64,000 bases of DNA from Isoetes taiwanensis. Lineage: Eukaryota > Streptophyta > Lycopodiopsida > Isoetales > Isoetaceae. The stretch spans positions 14,635,422 to 14,699,421 of the forward strand of contig JAJEKV010000033.1 of the NCBI GenBank assembly GCA_021234155.1. The letters are read 5' to 3'. Below are positions 33,523 through 45,857 of this stretch, piece after piece (positions within the stretch are counted from its first letter, which is position 1; each line of letters opens with the position of its first letter). The notes below the pieces were generated by a model. The model was not told the DNA's origin, did no database searches, and saw only the letters and a program-made list of their open reading frames with translations. A program made the translations under genes and the position numbers.

Positions 33523-34310
33523 TTGCGGGTCCCCTGGCTGTTAGACCTATGAGAACAATATTTATTTTAAACATCAGATTTTTGAAAGATATCGAATGAA
33601 CTATTACAATGCGTCCAGTATCTACATGCAATACAACAAGGAATGCATGTTTAGAAAGATATGCATGATAATGAAGTGATTAATTAGTGTATGAAAAAGA
33701 GAAGCTCTATAAAATGTCTCTCTATAAGCATGCATTACCCTAAGTGAACTAACTACATTAAAAAGGAAATATAGGTTTATTATTATGGGTTTGCAACTAG
33801 AGTTTATTATTATGTTCCATTGTTAAGGTTGATTGGTTTCTATTTTCATGGCAGCCCTTCTAATCTATAGGGTTCTTTGGTTGTTATGCTTGCTATGGTT
33901 AAAGAAAACTGATGCCATCCGTTGGTATTTATGGTTTAAAAGGCAACTTGATCTGACCAGACACAATGCTTTATACGCACTATGAGTCTATGACATGGAT
34001 TCCGTGGATACTACGGTTACAGCGATAAAGGCGAATGCTTGTGTACAGTGCATGCCGCCATATTCTCCAACCCCCTATTTAATACTGGACATTTGTCAAC
34101 AATATTATTTGGAGCATAGGCATAGGAGGGCAAGCACTCTTGAAGCATCATGAGACAAGATCCACGCACCACAGAACACTACCGAAGTAGCTCACGGTAA
34201 TATTAGGCAGCATAAACCTTAATTCAGACAACACCAACCGTAATCCATGAGCTCATATGGTCAATTGACCTAAGCGCTTCGAAATGTGTAGGTGCTTCGA
34301 AATGTGTAGG

Positions 34311-35545
34311 GATAAGAGGGATGGAGGATTGGGATGTAAGGACCTGGAAACTCAAGCTCGAGCACTAGCTGGAAAATATATGTGGAGAGCATTACAGGGT
34401 ATTACCTCTCCTACATTGCATTTTGTCAAGTACTTCAGCAATGTACACTAAGAAGTAAGCCATCCCTATCCGATGAGGAAATTGGTTCCTTTTTCTATAG
34501 CTATAAAATTGCCCCTGGCCTGTCTCCTGTTATGAGAAAGCTATTGGAGGCTTGGTTGGAAGTTCAAAGTCTATTTAATCCAATGGATGCACCTCGGAAT
34601 GTCAGAAAGCTGAGCATCTTTTGGAACACACAGATATGGATGCGAAATAGCCTCCCTCTTGCGCTTACACATCCTCATATCTTTACCAAATGGAGACAAG
34701 CAAGATTTACCATAGTAGGACATCTATGGGATGGTGTGCGGTGGCTCTCTTGGTCCCGCTTTAAAGGAATGGTTTAGGGAGCAGGAGAAGGAGACATGAA
34801 GATCTTTTGAGAAATACGTGGGACCTTGGATGCCCTCTCAAGAAATGATGGTCCAAATGACAGATGGCCTTGCAATGGGAAAGAGAAGTATGTTGTTAGC
34901 ACTATCCACCGCCTCCTTCGCCCAGGCTCCCCCTAAAAGATGTTGATAAATTAGGTGGTGGATGTCATACTGACTATACAACTGTTAATCAATTCGTGGT
35001 CAACCCTATGCTCAAGAAGGTTACAGTTCTTTAGGTGGTTAGACTTGCAAGGCAGAATCGTCACTATGGAGGTGCTCCATCAAAGGGGAGTGCTTGCTAT
35101 GGTGCAATGTCTATGCCAGAGATACTGGTGGTAACTTATGGGGATATAGTGCCAGCATCGCTGGTTAATATAGTGTTCTGGGCAATCTGGAAGCATAGGT
35201 GTGGAATTGCTATTGGTGGGCATCACGTTTTCTTTAGACAAGCTGAAGAACATCTTTAATATGGAGATGGCACTTATGGGTTTAGCCCATTATCAGAAGT
35301 TTGGACATTATTTTAACAGAGCTTTGGACAATTGGCAGAATTCAAAGCTTTTGTATGTTCTTTAAATGTCATTGGATATCTGAGGATGGTCCTAATGATG
35401 ATCCGAGCCTCAACTTGCAAAGGCTGATCCTTGTCTAACTTGGTAATTGTGATTCATTGCTTACTATTTCTATATATAGAAAACACATACAATAGTATCC
35501 TTTTTTTAATTAATATACATCATATTCTTACCCTCCAAAAAAACT
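34311..35545 (+). mobile_element. LINE-C copy 1: L1-type LINE 3' fragment
   Basis: The frame starts KRDGGLGCKDLETQARALAG then KYMWRALQGITSP, the block after the RT, and continues LSDEEIGSFFYSYKIAPGLS, LALTHPHIFTKWRQARF, VGHLWDG. After stops, VVRLARQNRHYG and NIVFWAIWKHRCGIAIGGHH correspond to the C-terminal IWKHR...GGH block of LINE-D. A possible 3' end with AT-rich tail lies at 35490-35545 (TTAATTAATATACATCATAT). The 5' part is missing, as usual for truncated LINE insertions. Confidence 0.75.
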
Positions 35546-35665
35546 AGCAAAAGGCACACCAGAAGATTTTGGCAAGGTATCGTTTTGTATTGAAAAGCTA
35601 GAATTGGTTAGATTTGTTTTTCTTCAAGTTGTCAAAGTTTCAGAAACGTCTTGTCCAGCTTTGGA

Positions 35666-35921
35666 CAAGAATGGAATATGCTACATCAAGATTCAAAGTT
35701 TACTTTACACTTCATACTTTCAAATTCAAAACTTCATAGTTGTAAGATTTAAGTTAAGATTTAAGTTTTAAATTATATGGGCTAAGGTTTGTAGAGTGCC
35801 TGATGTGGCCTGGCCTAAAAAACCAGGGTGGATATTGGGATAAGTGATCTTGCCTTGAACAAGGTTCTTTTAATGTAATTGTTTGCATAACTGTGACCGT
35901 AGTCTTAGCAAGAACATGTAC
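35666..35921. other. Unique spacer ending in a repeat shared with 38.97 kb
   Basis: About 35800-35920 (GTGGCCT...CTAAAAAACCAGGGTGGATAT...CTTGAACAA..GTTC) resembles 38970-39090, and in both places a purine heptamer repeat follows. It may be the 3' end of a retroposon with an A-rich tail. The rest is unidentified AT-rich DNA. Confidence 0.4.
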
Positions 35922-36107
35922 GAAGAAAAAAGAAAGAAGAAAGAAGAAAGAAGAAAGAAGAAAGAAGAAAGAAGAAAGAAGAAAGAAGAAAGAAGAAAGA
36001 AGAAAGAAGAAAGAAGAAAGAAGAAAGAAGAAAGAAGAAAGAAGAAAGAAGAAAGAAGAAAGAAGAAAGAAGAAAGAAGAAAGAAGAAAGAAGAAAAAAG
36101 AAAGAAA
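35922..36107. repeat. Heptamer microsatellite (GAAAGAA)n
   Basis: About 25 units of the GAAAGAA heptamer. It abuts the partial block copy 2 on its right, exactly as the heptamers do for copies 1 and 3. Confidence 0.95.
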
Positions 36108-36968
36108 GATAGGGCGTACTATCCATTGCCTGTGATACAAGTCACTAACACTAGACCTGTTCCATGATGGACCATTAAAGGGCATTTTGAAGGTTCACAA
36201 AAAACATCATATAAAATCAAGAAGGCAAAAACTCGCCAAACCCTTTCTAGGAGTCGATATATGGTAGTCATGCTTCACATGAAAAATACACAAAAATGTA
36301 TCAGCTCCCATTCTTGTGAATTATGCTCTAGCAAACCCAAGGGGGTCCAGTACCAAAAGCTTCATGTTCACACAAAGTAAAACTACCTTAATGAAAAGAT
36401 TTTTTTGATTTTTTTTTGTTATAATGTTATTTTTCTACACGAGATATAGAGCAAGATACAAAAAGCCGCATCTCAATTCGAAGTCTATAAAGGAAGATAG
36501 AGCAATTCAAACATGACAGGGTCAAAATTGTCCTTTGCCTTCTGAGAACCAGTACTGGTTCCCAGAAGCAGTTGTGATATAAAAACAACAACTTTCAGAA
36601 GAAGATCAATTTTGAGTTCAAATTTGGCATGTAAGTAGTCCACGAGGTCCTCCATCATAGAAAAATGTTTGCTGAGTTTGACTTTGATGTTTTGACTTTT
36701 ACTTCAGTTTTCAATTTTAGGGAATTTATACAAATGGATAGCATTGCTATATATGAGTCTAGGTTGTCCTCCAAAAAATCACATTATGAAACTTTATAAG
36801 GATGTGAAACCAATGCAAAAACAAGCTCGTGGAAAGAGAAAAAGACATGGTAAAAATAAATCAAAAACGATATCTGTACCTGCCCATTACTGGTCCATAG
36901 TTCATTTAAAAATTGATAATATCCTTATGCTATTCCATTTCAAGTTGAATTTTGAGACATGAGTAGCT
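36108..36968. repeat. 9-kb block, partial copy 2 (861 bp)
   Basis: The first 860 bp of the 9-kb block, from GATAGGGCGTACTATCC to GACATGAGTAGCT, nearly identical to 26324-27184 and 46121-46983. It breaks off sharply, with unrelated sequence after 36968. Confidence 0.95.
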
Positions 36969-37094
36969 TTGGGTCCACTGCACCCTTTACCTTACACATA
37001 TGGCGATAATACTTCTATACTTATAGAAGAATGATTATACAAATGCTTCAAATGCTGAGACATCTAAAATTGATGTCACTTCTGGTGTAGGATA

Positions 37095-37127
37095 GCAGGA
37101 CCCTCCTTTTCATAGGAAGGGTCCTGC
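37095..37127. other. Perfect hairpin, GCAGGACCCT arms
   Basis: GCAGGACCCT (37095-37104) and AGGGTCCTGC (37118-37127) form a 10-bp inverted repeat around a 13-base loop. It sits 40 bp upstream of a heptamer microsatellite. It is not a recognisable terminator or RNA gene. Confidence 0.6.
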
Positions 37128-37167
37128 ATCCTTACTCCTATGGAAAGTATGGTCCTGCTACCCGAGG

Positions 37168-37285
37168 GAGGGAAAAAAGAAAAAAGAAAAAAGAAAAAAG
37201 AAAAAAGAAAAAAGAAAAAAGAAAAAAGAAAAAAGAAAAAAGAAAAAAGAAAAAAGAAAAAAGAAAAAAGAAAAAAGAAAAAGAA
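37168..37285. repeat. Heptamer microsatellite (GAAAAAA)n
   Basis: About 16 units of GAAAAAA. A long Lys-rich frame across it (37140-37448) is an artefact. Confidence 0.95.
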
Positions 37286-37367
37286 GACATGGGTGACTGG
37301 TTATGGTTGTAGATGGAGAAATTGCAGAAGGCAGTTTAACTTTGGGAACATTACAAAAGGCAGCATT

Positions 37368-37470
37368 GGGGCCATCCTTTCAAAGGAAAAGCTTGAGTTA
37401 TTTGTGGCATGGCAACGAGGGGCCATCCTTTTAAAAGAAAAAACTTGAGATATTTGTGGCATGGCAACGA
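37368..37470. repeat. 51-bp tandem duplication
   Basis: GGGGCCATCCTTT(C/T)(A)AA...GCTTGAG(T/A)TATTTGTGGC...ATGGCAACGA occurs twice head to tail with a few differences. Confidence 0.8.
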
Positions 37471-38496
37471 TTACTAAGAAAGATGGTCCTTCATTTATTA
37501 GCTATCAACACTCACTTTATGGTTGGTGTCTTTGGAAAAAGCGAATGCTATACCCAAGGTATGCTATCAAAACCCAAGATATCCAAGCTGCCTTGATAGT
37601 AATTGTTATTTAATGTACCAAAATTTTCCTTGGATAGTTCAGAATTTCTATTGGCCAAATTATTATAATTGTATGGTCCCTTATAAATGAGTAAATTATC
37701 AATTTCGAAATTCCCTAAATTGGGAAACGAATTTATATTAGGTTATTCTGGAAACATGACTATGGCGGAGATGGAGATCCATGGCGGAGATGGTTATCGC
37801 TACAACTGCCGCCGTTGCTGATGCTTATCTTGAAACAAGCTAATGCTTGCTCCACACATAATAAGATGTGAAGCCTTCTGTTCAGGTTTTCGGCCCTACC
37901 TGCTGAAGGAAGATGCAGACTTTGCTTTTGCCTAAGACCCTGCTTGCTGGATGGGCACTACTTATCAGGTCTATTTTGGATTAAGAATAATTGAAAATGA
38001 TCTAGTGGTCTTAAAACAGGGATTGAGACAATCTGTTCTTAGTTAATTACATGATTATACGAAAATGACTTAGTCTTAGCTAGTATGTGAAGACAGGATC
38101 GTAATACAAGGAAGTAGACACTTGCTGATTTGTGTTGCAGGTCCGGAACTGGGTTTTATGAAAAACGGCCAGCAATAGATGCATGGCACATGCACTGAAA
38201 GTTTTAAATTTCTGAAACTGAAAAATGATACAGTAATTAGATTTAGATTAGGCAAAGATAAGCTGGGCATACATACATTTTGCATGTGATTAGATTAAGA
38301 ATAGAGACTGATGTAAGCGGTCTAAGGGATGTAAGAATGCTGACGATGGGCAGCAAGACTGATGCTTAAGATTAAATTTGAATTTTTCATGACCCAACAG
38401 TAGGTGAAGGGCGAAGAGCCATGTGATTGTATAGCTTACCTGTCACTCCTCTCCTCATTACCAAATATTTGCTAATGTTGGTCTGTTTGGGTGCAG
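37471..38496. other. No gene recognised
   Basis: Sequence of ordinary complexity, not duplicated in the window. Several splice-acceptor-like TTCAG/GCAG sites occur (for example before 37885), but no exon with recognisable family content. Confidence 0.35.
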
Positions 38497-38595
38497 GTAA
38501 CCACGATCACATCTTCTGGGTGTTTGGTCAAACGGTTGGATGATACAAATCATTCTTATTATAGTGAAGATTACTGCATAAAGGGAGAACCAATG
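38497..38595 (+). other. Candidate 99-bp exon
   Basis: A stop-free stretch preceded by an acceptor (TCTGTTTGGGTGCAG) and followed by a donor (GTGAGA), exactly 33 codons in phase 0: VTTITSSGCLVKRLDDTNHS then YYSEDYCIKGEPM. Mixed polar composition is protein-like. No neighbouring exon or family match was found, so this is only a candidate. Confidence 0.25.
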
Positions 38596-39097
38596 GTGAG
38601 ATCTATCCAAGCTTGAGTGATTTTGGAATGAAATCAAGAGAGGGACACATGGAACTTACATATGATACATGGCTTTACATTTAATAGCAGTATTTTAGTA
38701 TAAAAAACATTGTTAATGCAGTATTGAAAGTAAGTTACAGTTGGTTGCATATTATTCTATTACTTGTAAGGATCTTAAGTGGAAAAACAGGATTTAATAC
38801 TTAATATTCATTTGCCTAAATGTCTACATGCTGATTTTTACATATAAGGTATACGTGTACTGTTTTACTATACACAAAATCTTGAAAGGATATATTACAC
38901 TTGTACTCTTTAGGTGTATGCAAGAAAAGATTTTGAGGTAGTCAAAATGATAAAAACAGAACTAGTGGCATTGGTTGTGGCCTAGAGTAAAATCTAGGGT
39001 GGATATGTGAGTGTCATTGTCTTTATCTTGAACAAACGATGTTCATGTGATTTTAGTTGCATGTAATAGTTAGTAGTCTAGGTGAAGATAATTCGTA

Positions 39098-39328
39098 AAA
39101 GAAAAAAGAAAAAAGAAAAAAGAAAAAAGAAAAAAGAAAAAAGAAAAAAGAAAAAAGGAAAAAGGAAAAAGGAAAAAGGAAAAAGGAAAAAGGAAAAGGA
39201 AAAAAAAAGGAAAAAGAAAAAGGAAAAAGAAAAAGAAAAAAGAAAAAAGAAAAAAAAACGGAAAAAGGAAAAAGAAAAAAAAGGAAAAGGAAAAGGAAAA
39301 ACAAAAGGAAAAACAAAAAAAGGAAAAA

Positions 39329-39366
<38 letters not shown>

Positions 39367-39521
39367 AAAAAGGAAAAAGGAGAAAAAGGAAAAAGGAAAA
39401 AGGAAAAAGGAAAAAGGAAAAAGGAAAAACGAAAAAGAAAAAAGAAAAAAGAAAAAAGAAAAAAGAAAAAAGAAAAAAGAAAAAAGAAAAAAGAAAAAAG
39501 AAAAAAGAAAAAAGAAAAAAG
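39098..39521. repeat. Heptamer purine microsatellite with central poly(A)
   Basis: Starts as (GAAAAAA)n, passes through (GGAAAAA)n and irregular G/A runs, has an A-tract at about 39330-39363, then (GGAAAAA)n and (GAAAAAA)n again: a roughly mirror-symmetrical order. It borders the 2.6-kb block at 39522. Confidence 0.95.
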
Positions 39522-42127
39522 AACCCCAAAGTCTATTTTTTCAAACAGACCTAAGCCTTATAGACCAGATTTCTGGAACTAAAAGACTTTATGATTGCAG
39601 TCTTAGAATAGACCAGGTGCAAGTCTAGACTAAGCCTTGATTTGAGATATTTTAAATTTGAAAGATATGAAATAATTAAGACAAACCATTAAGGCAATAT
39701 CATCCATCAATACATGATGAAGAACAAGCTCATGTTCAGAAATTTCCGAGCATATTAATGTAATCCCCTTAATGAGAAAAAGGAATTTTATTTTACTTGC
39801 CTAAGAATCAGAATTGTGTCAACCATTATATGGCCATGTTAAGAAAACAGAAATGATAAGAAAACATCAGGAGAGTAAAACCAGAACATTCTATTATTAT
39901 GTAATATTAAGCTCTTTACACGATGCAACTAAACTTATCACATTGTATGCCAATTTTATATGAGATATTATTCTAAGGACAGAGTATAGAAGTTTCCAAA
40001 AACGGACTTTCAAATGGTGGTGCCAAATGAACTTGTAACCGAAATAGATAAGGTTTTGGATGTCACCAAAGCAGTGATAATATTTTGTGAGCAAGTATAT
40101 TGCTTGAACACCAACTCCAAAGCATCACATGGAGGGATAAGTTCGGTTACCTGCAGTGGAACCAAATGCAAGTTAGCCTGAGAAGGGTAAATGCATAAGC
40201 CACAAACAGGTAAGCAATGAACTCATCCGGCTTAACGCCCTTCACCATAAAACAAACAGATAATCTTAAACAGAAGGTCTAGCAGCTACGGAACTGAACT
40301 CTAAGAAGGTACTCTGACTTATAGATTTCATGTTAACACAAACTGTTTGCATTTTATAATGATATCAGGTCAACCAAAATTAAAGATCTGAAGTTAGGAA
40401 GTAAACTCATACTTTATCATAGCAAATTGCTTAAGGAACATAGAGGCAGATAAATTAATCAAGCCTAAATCGAAAAAGAACTACACTACGTAGCAGAAAA
40501 TATTACGTCTATCTGGCTGGTTAAGATTTGTGGCCAGATTTAGGATATCCAACCATCTTGGTTTAGTTTAGTCACCAAAAGGAATGACCTTTATAGCGGG
40601 TTAAGCCCTAGATCTAAAGAATAGAACACATGGAACTCGGCCTAGTTTGTATATCCACTATGAAAAATTAAAGGCATTAGGCAATGTAACCTTATTCTCA
40701 GCTGTGTAGCAGTAAAAAATTAGCATTCCAGACATGTACAAGCCAGTCATAATTGATACACAATGGTAAGAGCTGCAATAGCTAAAGGTTATAATAGCTT
40801 AGTTAATTATTTGCTTATACTATGCCAGGAACACATCAAAAATAAAGGTCCAGCAGGGTGCAGCCAGAGATAATTAAGATGGCAAAGAAGGAAATGTTAG
40901 CAAATAATGGAACAAAAAAAACTAAAGTGGCAATAAGTACAACACTGTGCCACATGACTGAGCAACCTAAGATAGCATAAGAAACAGTGCATAGCAGATT
41001 ATGTTGGACAAGACGGTTAACATTTTGGATACCAGAAATGAGCATGATTACTCAAACCAAAGGAGAAAGATCCCTGCTCAAAAAACTGTGAACTGGAAGC
41101 TAGAATTACATGTACAGGTCTGAAAATCCATAATACAAGATAACAGAAAATGAGTAGAGCATAGATTGAAAGATAGATCATATTTACAGGGTTAGAGAAG
41201 AGAAATTATAGGAAAAGAAGAAGAGCATCAGACTAGAAACATCCAGCCAGACATTATGGTAGAATTGAAATAAAAAAATGGGTCAAGAACCTTGTTCGTG
41301 CAGATGCCATCTACTTGGTGGATTTGAGCTTTTCTTCTGTAGTCGATTTGGTAGAGATCACATAAGACAAGGAAATTGGCACCTCGGTTGGCTATTCAGA
41401 ACTGTCCACTTCTTTGCTGGTTAAACCTTGAACAATTCCGTTCTTCTTCAAGAGCACAACATATCACATGACAGTAGAGAAACGTGATATTCAGAGAAAA
41501 AGGCCTTTCCACTGTACAAGAGCTGGCAGAGGAAAAACGGTTAAGGCGGCAGCCATCGTGAGATCCTCGGAGCGGAGCTTGCAGACCTAAACCTAAGGAA
41601 GAGATCCGCGAAAAAAGGAAAGGAGAAAAAACCTAAAGGAGAAATTTCGAAAATGAAAAGAGAGATAAAGGAAAAATAAAATGGTAAAAAAAACCTTAGG
41701 GGTAATATAGATGTAGATCGAGAAGACAATATTAATACAAAAGATGTAGATCGAGAAGACAAGATGAAGAATATAGGGAACTTGACAAAGATCCAAAGAA
41801 ATAAAATGCCATAAAAAATTTTCATAAAGAATAAAAGGAGATGAACAAATTCAAGACTAAAGTGAAACATAGAAATAGGGGAATCTAGTGTTTAACACTC
41901 TTGATGGAGAAACGAGAAGATAAAGCACAAAGTATTTCTAAGAACGTTAATGAACACATGTTGGATTAGGAGAAAAGATGTGCCATAAGCCTATCTTGAA
42001 TGGCTCTCTACTCTTAATTTTAGAAATGTTTAATATAATAGGCTAGATACCATAGATAAAATGGCTACGCAATCTATCAAAGAGGACCAAGTGTGTTTGG
42101 TTAGCTATTACATTATTACATTATAAA
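39522..42127. repeat. 2.6-kb duplication, copy 1
   Basis: Matches 43215-45821 from AACCCCAAAGTCTATTTTT to TTACATTATTACATTATAAA, same orientation, with few differences. At its right end the minus strand reads MAAALTVFPLPALVQWKGLF (about 41556-41497) before a stop, which resembles a 5' coding start; no continuing gene could be assembled. A Phe-rich minus frame at 41541-41870 exists in both copies but is the complement of A-rich DNA and is not called. Confidence 0.93.
40010..40177 (-). other. Candidate 56-codon terminal exon (2.6-kb block copy 1)
   Basis: On the minus strand an acceptor-like CCCTTCTCAG precedes an open stretch ANLHLVPLQVTELIPPCDAL then ELVFKQYTCSQNIITALVTS ending in TGA. The duplicated copy keeps the same length and frame. 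However, all noted differences between copies change amino acids (for example C to R, A to T, G to D), which speaks against selection. Confidence 0.25.
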
Positions 42128-43214
42128 AAAATCCTTCCTCCTACCACGGAATGGAGGGAGAACCTGTTATTATTCACTCAAAAAGAGTGAATAACTAGGT
42201 ACAACGGGGAGAGTAGGGCCCTGTTGTAACACAGGAACCCTACCCTACCCGTACATATCTACTCTTAAGAAATTGGTAATAACAAGGAAAAACTTACAAA
42301 ATACTTTGAAGTGTTCTGGTCATGAGACCAATGTCCAATGGATATCCTGGAAACATGTTGACTCTCAAAGATCTGAGCATAATTCTGATTATGTCCTTTC
42401 TACAGAACCCGTTGTGGCAGAATGCTAGAATCATCACATAGATATCTTTAGCTACTGTAAATAGTGTAAAAGTTTTTTTTATGATACACACCCAGCCATG
42501 GAAAAACTCTTTCCATAAAAACCCACGGCTAGTGGAACGTATGTTAACTTTAAGTTAACTTTGAGTTCAGTAAGTTCAACATCTCACTAATACAAATAGA
42601 ACTTGTGAATTGTGAGTGTAGATACATACCCCGTTGCATGACGAACCTCTTAATTCTGGAATTATGGACTAGACCAGTTGTACTTTACAAAGATCAGATC
42701 CTTTATCCATATATTATTGATGTCATCATCTTTATTAACAGCTTGAAAATTCTGTACAAATTAGTAAGAGTTAGTTAAAGAAGAAAAAATTGCAGATGAA
42801 AGAAAGTACACAATCACATTTATGCAACTACAACTTTCATATTCAGCTTGACATGAGATATAGATACATTGCAATCTGTTAATTCAGTTCATAAACATCT
42901 CACCATTTTTTATGTAGGCTACCAGCCCTTGTACAACAGTCAAAGGACTTAAGATTTTTGTAACAATTGTGCTATAGGAAAATCAATTCTTTGATCCAGT
43001 ACCTCTTGATGCAGGCAATCAAATTCGGGCTTGAACATCCACATTTACCAAATTTGAGAGCTACCATCTCTCAATCCAAATGGAATTGATGCCAATATAT
43101 TCCTTACATGTCACAGGTTCCACGTTCTGCAAAGATCCAGTCCAAACATTTAGAAAACACCTTTTCCCAAACCAAGGTCTTGGGTTAAACCCAAAAACTG
43201 AGGTAACATTAAAA
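42128..43214. other. Spacer between the 2.6-kb copies, with two hairpins
   Basis: No gene recognised. TTATTCACTC (42170-42179) and GAGTGAATAA (42185-42194) form a perfect 10-bp stem with an AAAAA loop. Directly after it GTAGGGCCCTG ... CAGGAACCCTAC (about 42211-42246) forms a second, imperfect stem. Confidence 0.5.
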
Positions 43215-45815
43215 AACCCCAAAGTCTATTTTTACAAACAGACCTAAGCCTTATAGACCAGATTTCTGGAACTAAAAGACTTTATGATTGCAGTCTTAGA
43301 ATAGACCAGGTGCAAGTCTAGACTAAGCCTTGATTTGAGATATTTTAAATTAGAAAGATATGAAATAATTAAGACAAACCATTAAGACAATATCATTCAT
43401 CAATATATGAGGAAGAACAAGTTCATGTTCAGAAATTTCCGGAGCATATTAATGTAATACCCTTAATGGAAAAAAGGAATTTTATTTTACTTGCCTAAGA
43501 ATCAGAATTGTGTCAATCATTATATGGCCATGTTAAGACAACAGAAATGATAAGAAAACATCAGGAGAGTAAAACCAGAACATTCTATTATTATGTAATA
43601 CTAAGCTCTTTACATGATGCAACTAAACTTATCACATTGTATTCCAATTTCATAAGAAATATTATTCTAAGGACAGTATAGAAGTTTCCAAAAATGGACT
43701 TTCAAATGGTGGTGTCAAATGAACTTGTAACACAAATAGATAAGGTTTTGGATGTCACCAAAGCAGTGATAATATTTTGTGAGCAAATATATTGCTTGAA
43801 CACCAACTCCAAAGTATCACGTGGAGGGATAAGTTCGGTTACCTGCAGTGGAACCAAATGCAAGTTAGCCTGAGAAGGGTAAATGCATAAGCCACAAACA
43901 GGTAAGCAATGAACTCATCCGGCTTAACGCCCTTCACCATAAAACAAACAGATAATCTTAAACAGAAGGTCTAGCAGCTACGGAACTGAACTCTAAGAAG
44001 GTACTCTGACTTATAGATTTCATGTTAACACAAACTGTTTGCATTTTATAATGATATCAGGTCAACCAAAATTAAAGATCTGAAGTTAGGAAGTAAACTC
44101 ATACTTTATCATAGCAAATTGCTTAAGGAACATAGAGGCAGATAAATTAATCAAGCCTAAATCGAAAAAGAACTACACTACGTAGCAGAAAATATTACGT
44201 CTATCTGGCTGGTTAAGATTTGTGGCCAGATTTAGGATATCCAACCATCTTGGTTTAGTTTAGTCACCAAAAGGAATGACCTTTATAGCGGGTTAAGCCC
44301 TAGATCTAAAAAGAATAGAACACATGGAACTCGCCTAGTTTGTATATCCACTATGAAAAATTAAAGGCATTAGGCAATGTAACCTTATTCTCAGCTGTGT
44401 AGCAGTAAAAAATTAGCATTCCAGACATGTACAAGCCAGTCATAATTGATACACAATGGTAAGAGCTGCAATAGCTAAAGGTTATAATAGCTTAGTTAAT
44501 TATTTGCTTATACTATGCCAGGAACACATCAAAAATAAAGGTCCAAAGCAGGGTGCAGCCAGAGATAATTAAGATGGCAAAGAAGGAAATGTTAGCAAAT
44601 AATGGAACAAAAAAAACTAAAGTGGCAATAAGTACAACACTGTGCCACATGACTGAGCAACCTAAGATAGCATAAGAAACAGTGCATAGCAGATTATGTT
44701 GGACAAGACGGTTAACATTTTGGATACCAGAAATGAGCATGATTACTCAAACCAAAGGAGAAAGATCCCTGCTCAAAAAACTGTGAACTGGAAGCTAGAA
44801 TTACATGTACAGGTCTGAAAATCCATAATACAAGATAACAGAAAATGAGTAGAGCATAGATTGAAAGATAGATCATATTTACAGGGTTAGAGAAGAGAAA
44901 TTATAGGAAAAGAAGAAGAGCATCGGACTAGAAACATAGCCCTTGAACATTATGGTAGAATTGAAATAAAAAATGGGTCAAGAACCTTGTTCGCGTGCGG
45001 ATGCCATCTACTTGGTGGATTTGAGCTTTTCTTCAGAGTCGATTTGGTAGAGATCACATAAGACAAGGAAATTGGCACCTCGGTTGGCTATTGAATCGGC
45101 CCACTTCTTTCTTTGGTTAAACCTTGAACAATTCCGTTCTTCTTCAAGAGCACAACATATCACATGACAGTAGAGAAACGTGATATTCAGAGAAAAAGGC
45201 CTTTCCACTGTACAAGAGCTGGCAGAGGAAAAACGGTTAAGGCGGCAGCCATCGTGAGATCCTCGGAGCTGAGCTTGCAGACCTAAACCTAAGGAAGAGA
45301 TCCGCGAAAAAAGGAAAGGAGAAAAAACCTAAAGGAGAAATTTCGAAAATGAAAAGAGAGATAAAGGAAAAATAAAATGGTAAAAAAAACCTTAGGGGTA
45401 ATATAGATGTAGATCGAGAAGACAATATTAATACAAAAGATGTAGATCGAGAAGACAAGATGAAGAATATAGGGAACTTGACAAAGATCCAAAGAAATAA
45501 AATGCCATAAAAAATTTTCATAAAGAATAAAAGGAGATGAACAAATTCAAGACTAAAGTGAAACATAGAAATAGGGGAATCTAGTGTTTAACACTCTTGA
45601 TGGAGAAACGAGAAGATAAAGCACAAAGTATTTCTAAGAACGTTAATGAACACATGTTGGATTAGGAGAAAAGATGTGCCATAAGCCTATCTTGAATGGC
45701 TCTCTACTCTTAATTTTAGAAATGTTTAATATAATAGGCTAGATACCATAGATAAAATGGCTACGCAATCTATCAAAGAGGACCAAGTGTGTTTGGTTAG
45801 CTATTACATTATTAC

Positions 45816-45821
<6 letters not shown>
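43215..45821. repeat. 2.6-kb duplication, copy 2
   Basis: Second copy of 39522-42127. Its right end runs straight into a poly(A) tract and heptamer repeat leading to the 9-kb block copy 3, whereas copy 1 has a heptamer repeat on its left. Differences cluster near 44.94-45.11 kb. Confidence 0.93.
43702..43869 (-). other. Candidate 56-codon exon (2.6-kb block copy 2)
   Basis: Same position and length as 40010-40177 in the first copy. It reads VTELIPPRDTLELVFKQYIC, open to the TGA. Amino-acid changes relative to copy 1 without silent changes suggest drift. Confidence 0.25.

Positions 45822-45857
<36 letters not shown>

Larger units (their letters stand above)
26324..35665. repeat. 9-kb segmental duplication, copy 1
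   Basis: Nearly the whole stretch matches 46121-54833 in the same orientation, from GATAGGGCGTACTATCC to GTCCAGCTTTGGA. The match includes the preceding microsatellite. Identity is very high over 27.2-29.1 kb and lower, with clustered differences, over 29.1-31.8 kb. The main structural difference is the 658-bp insertion at 32865-33522. Inside are a decayed minus-strand gene and a LINE 3' fragment. 26.4-29.1 kb holds no recognised gene; the frame at 26958-27176 is present in all three copies, but is basic and short and I do not call it. Confidence 0.95.

Noticed and set aside
41541-41870. 109-codon Phe/Leu-rich minus-strand frame that looks like a membrane protein, present twice (also 45237-45566)
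   Set aside because: Complement of A-rich, non-coding-like DNA. Its identity in both copies reflects recent duplication, not selection.
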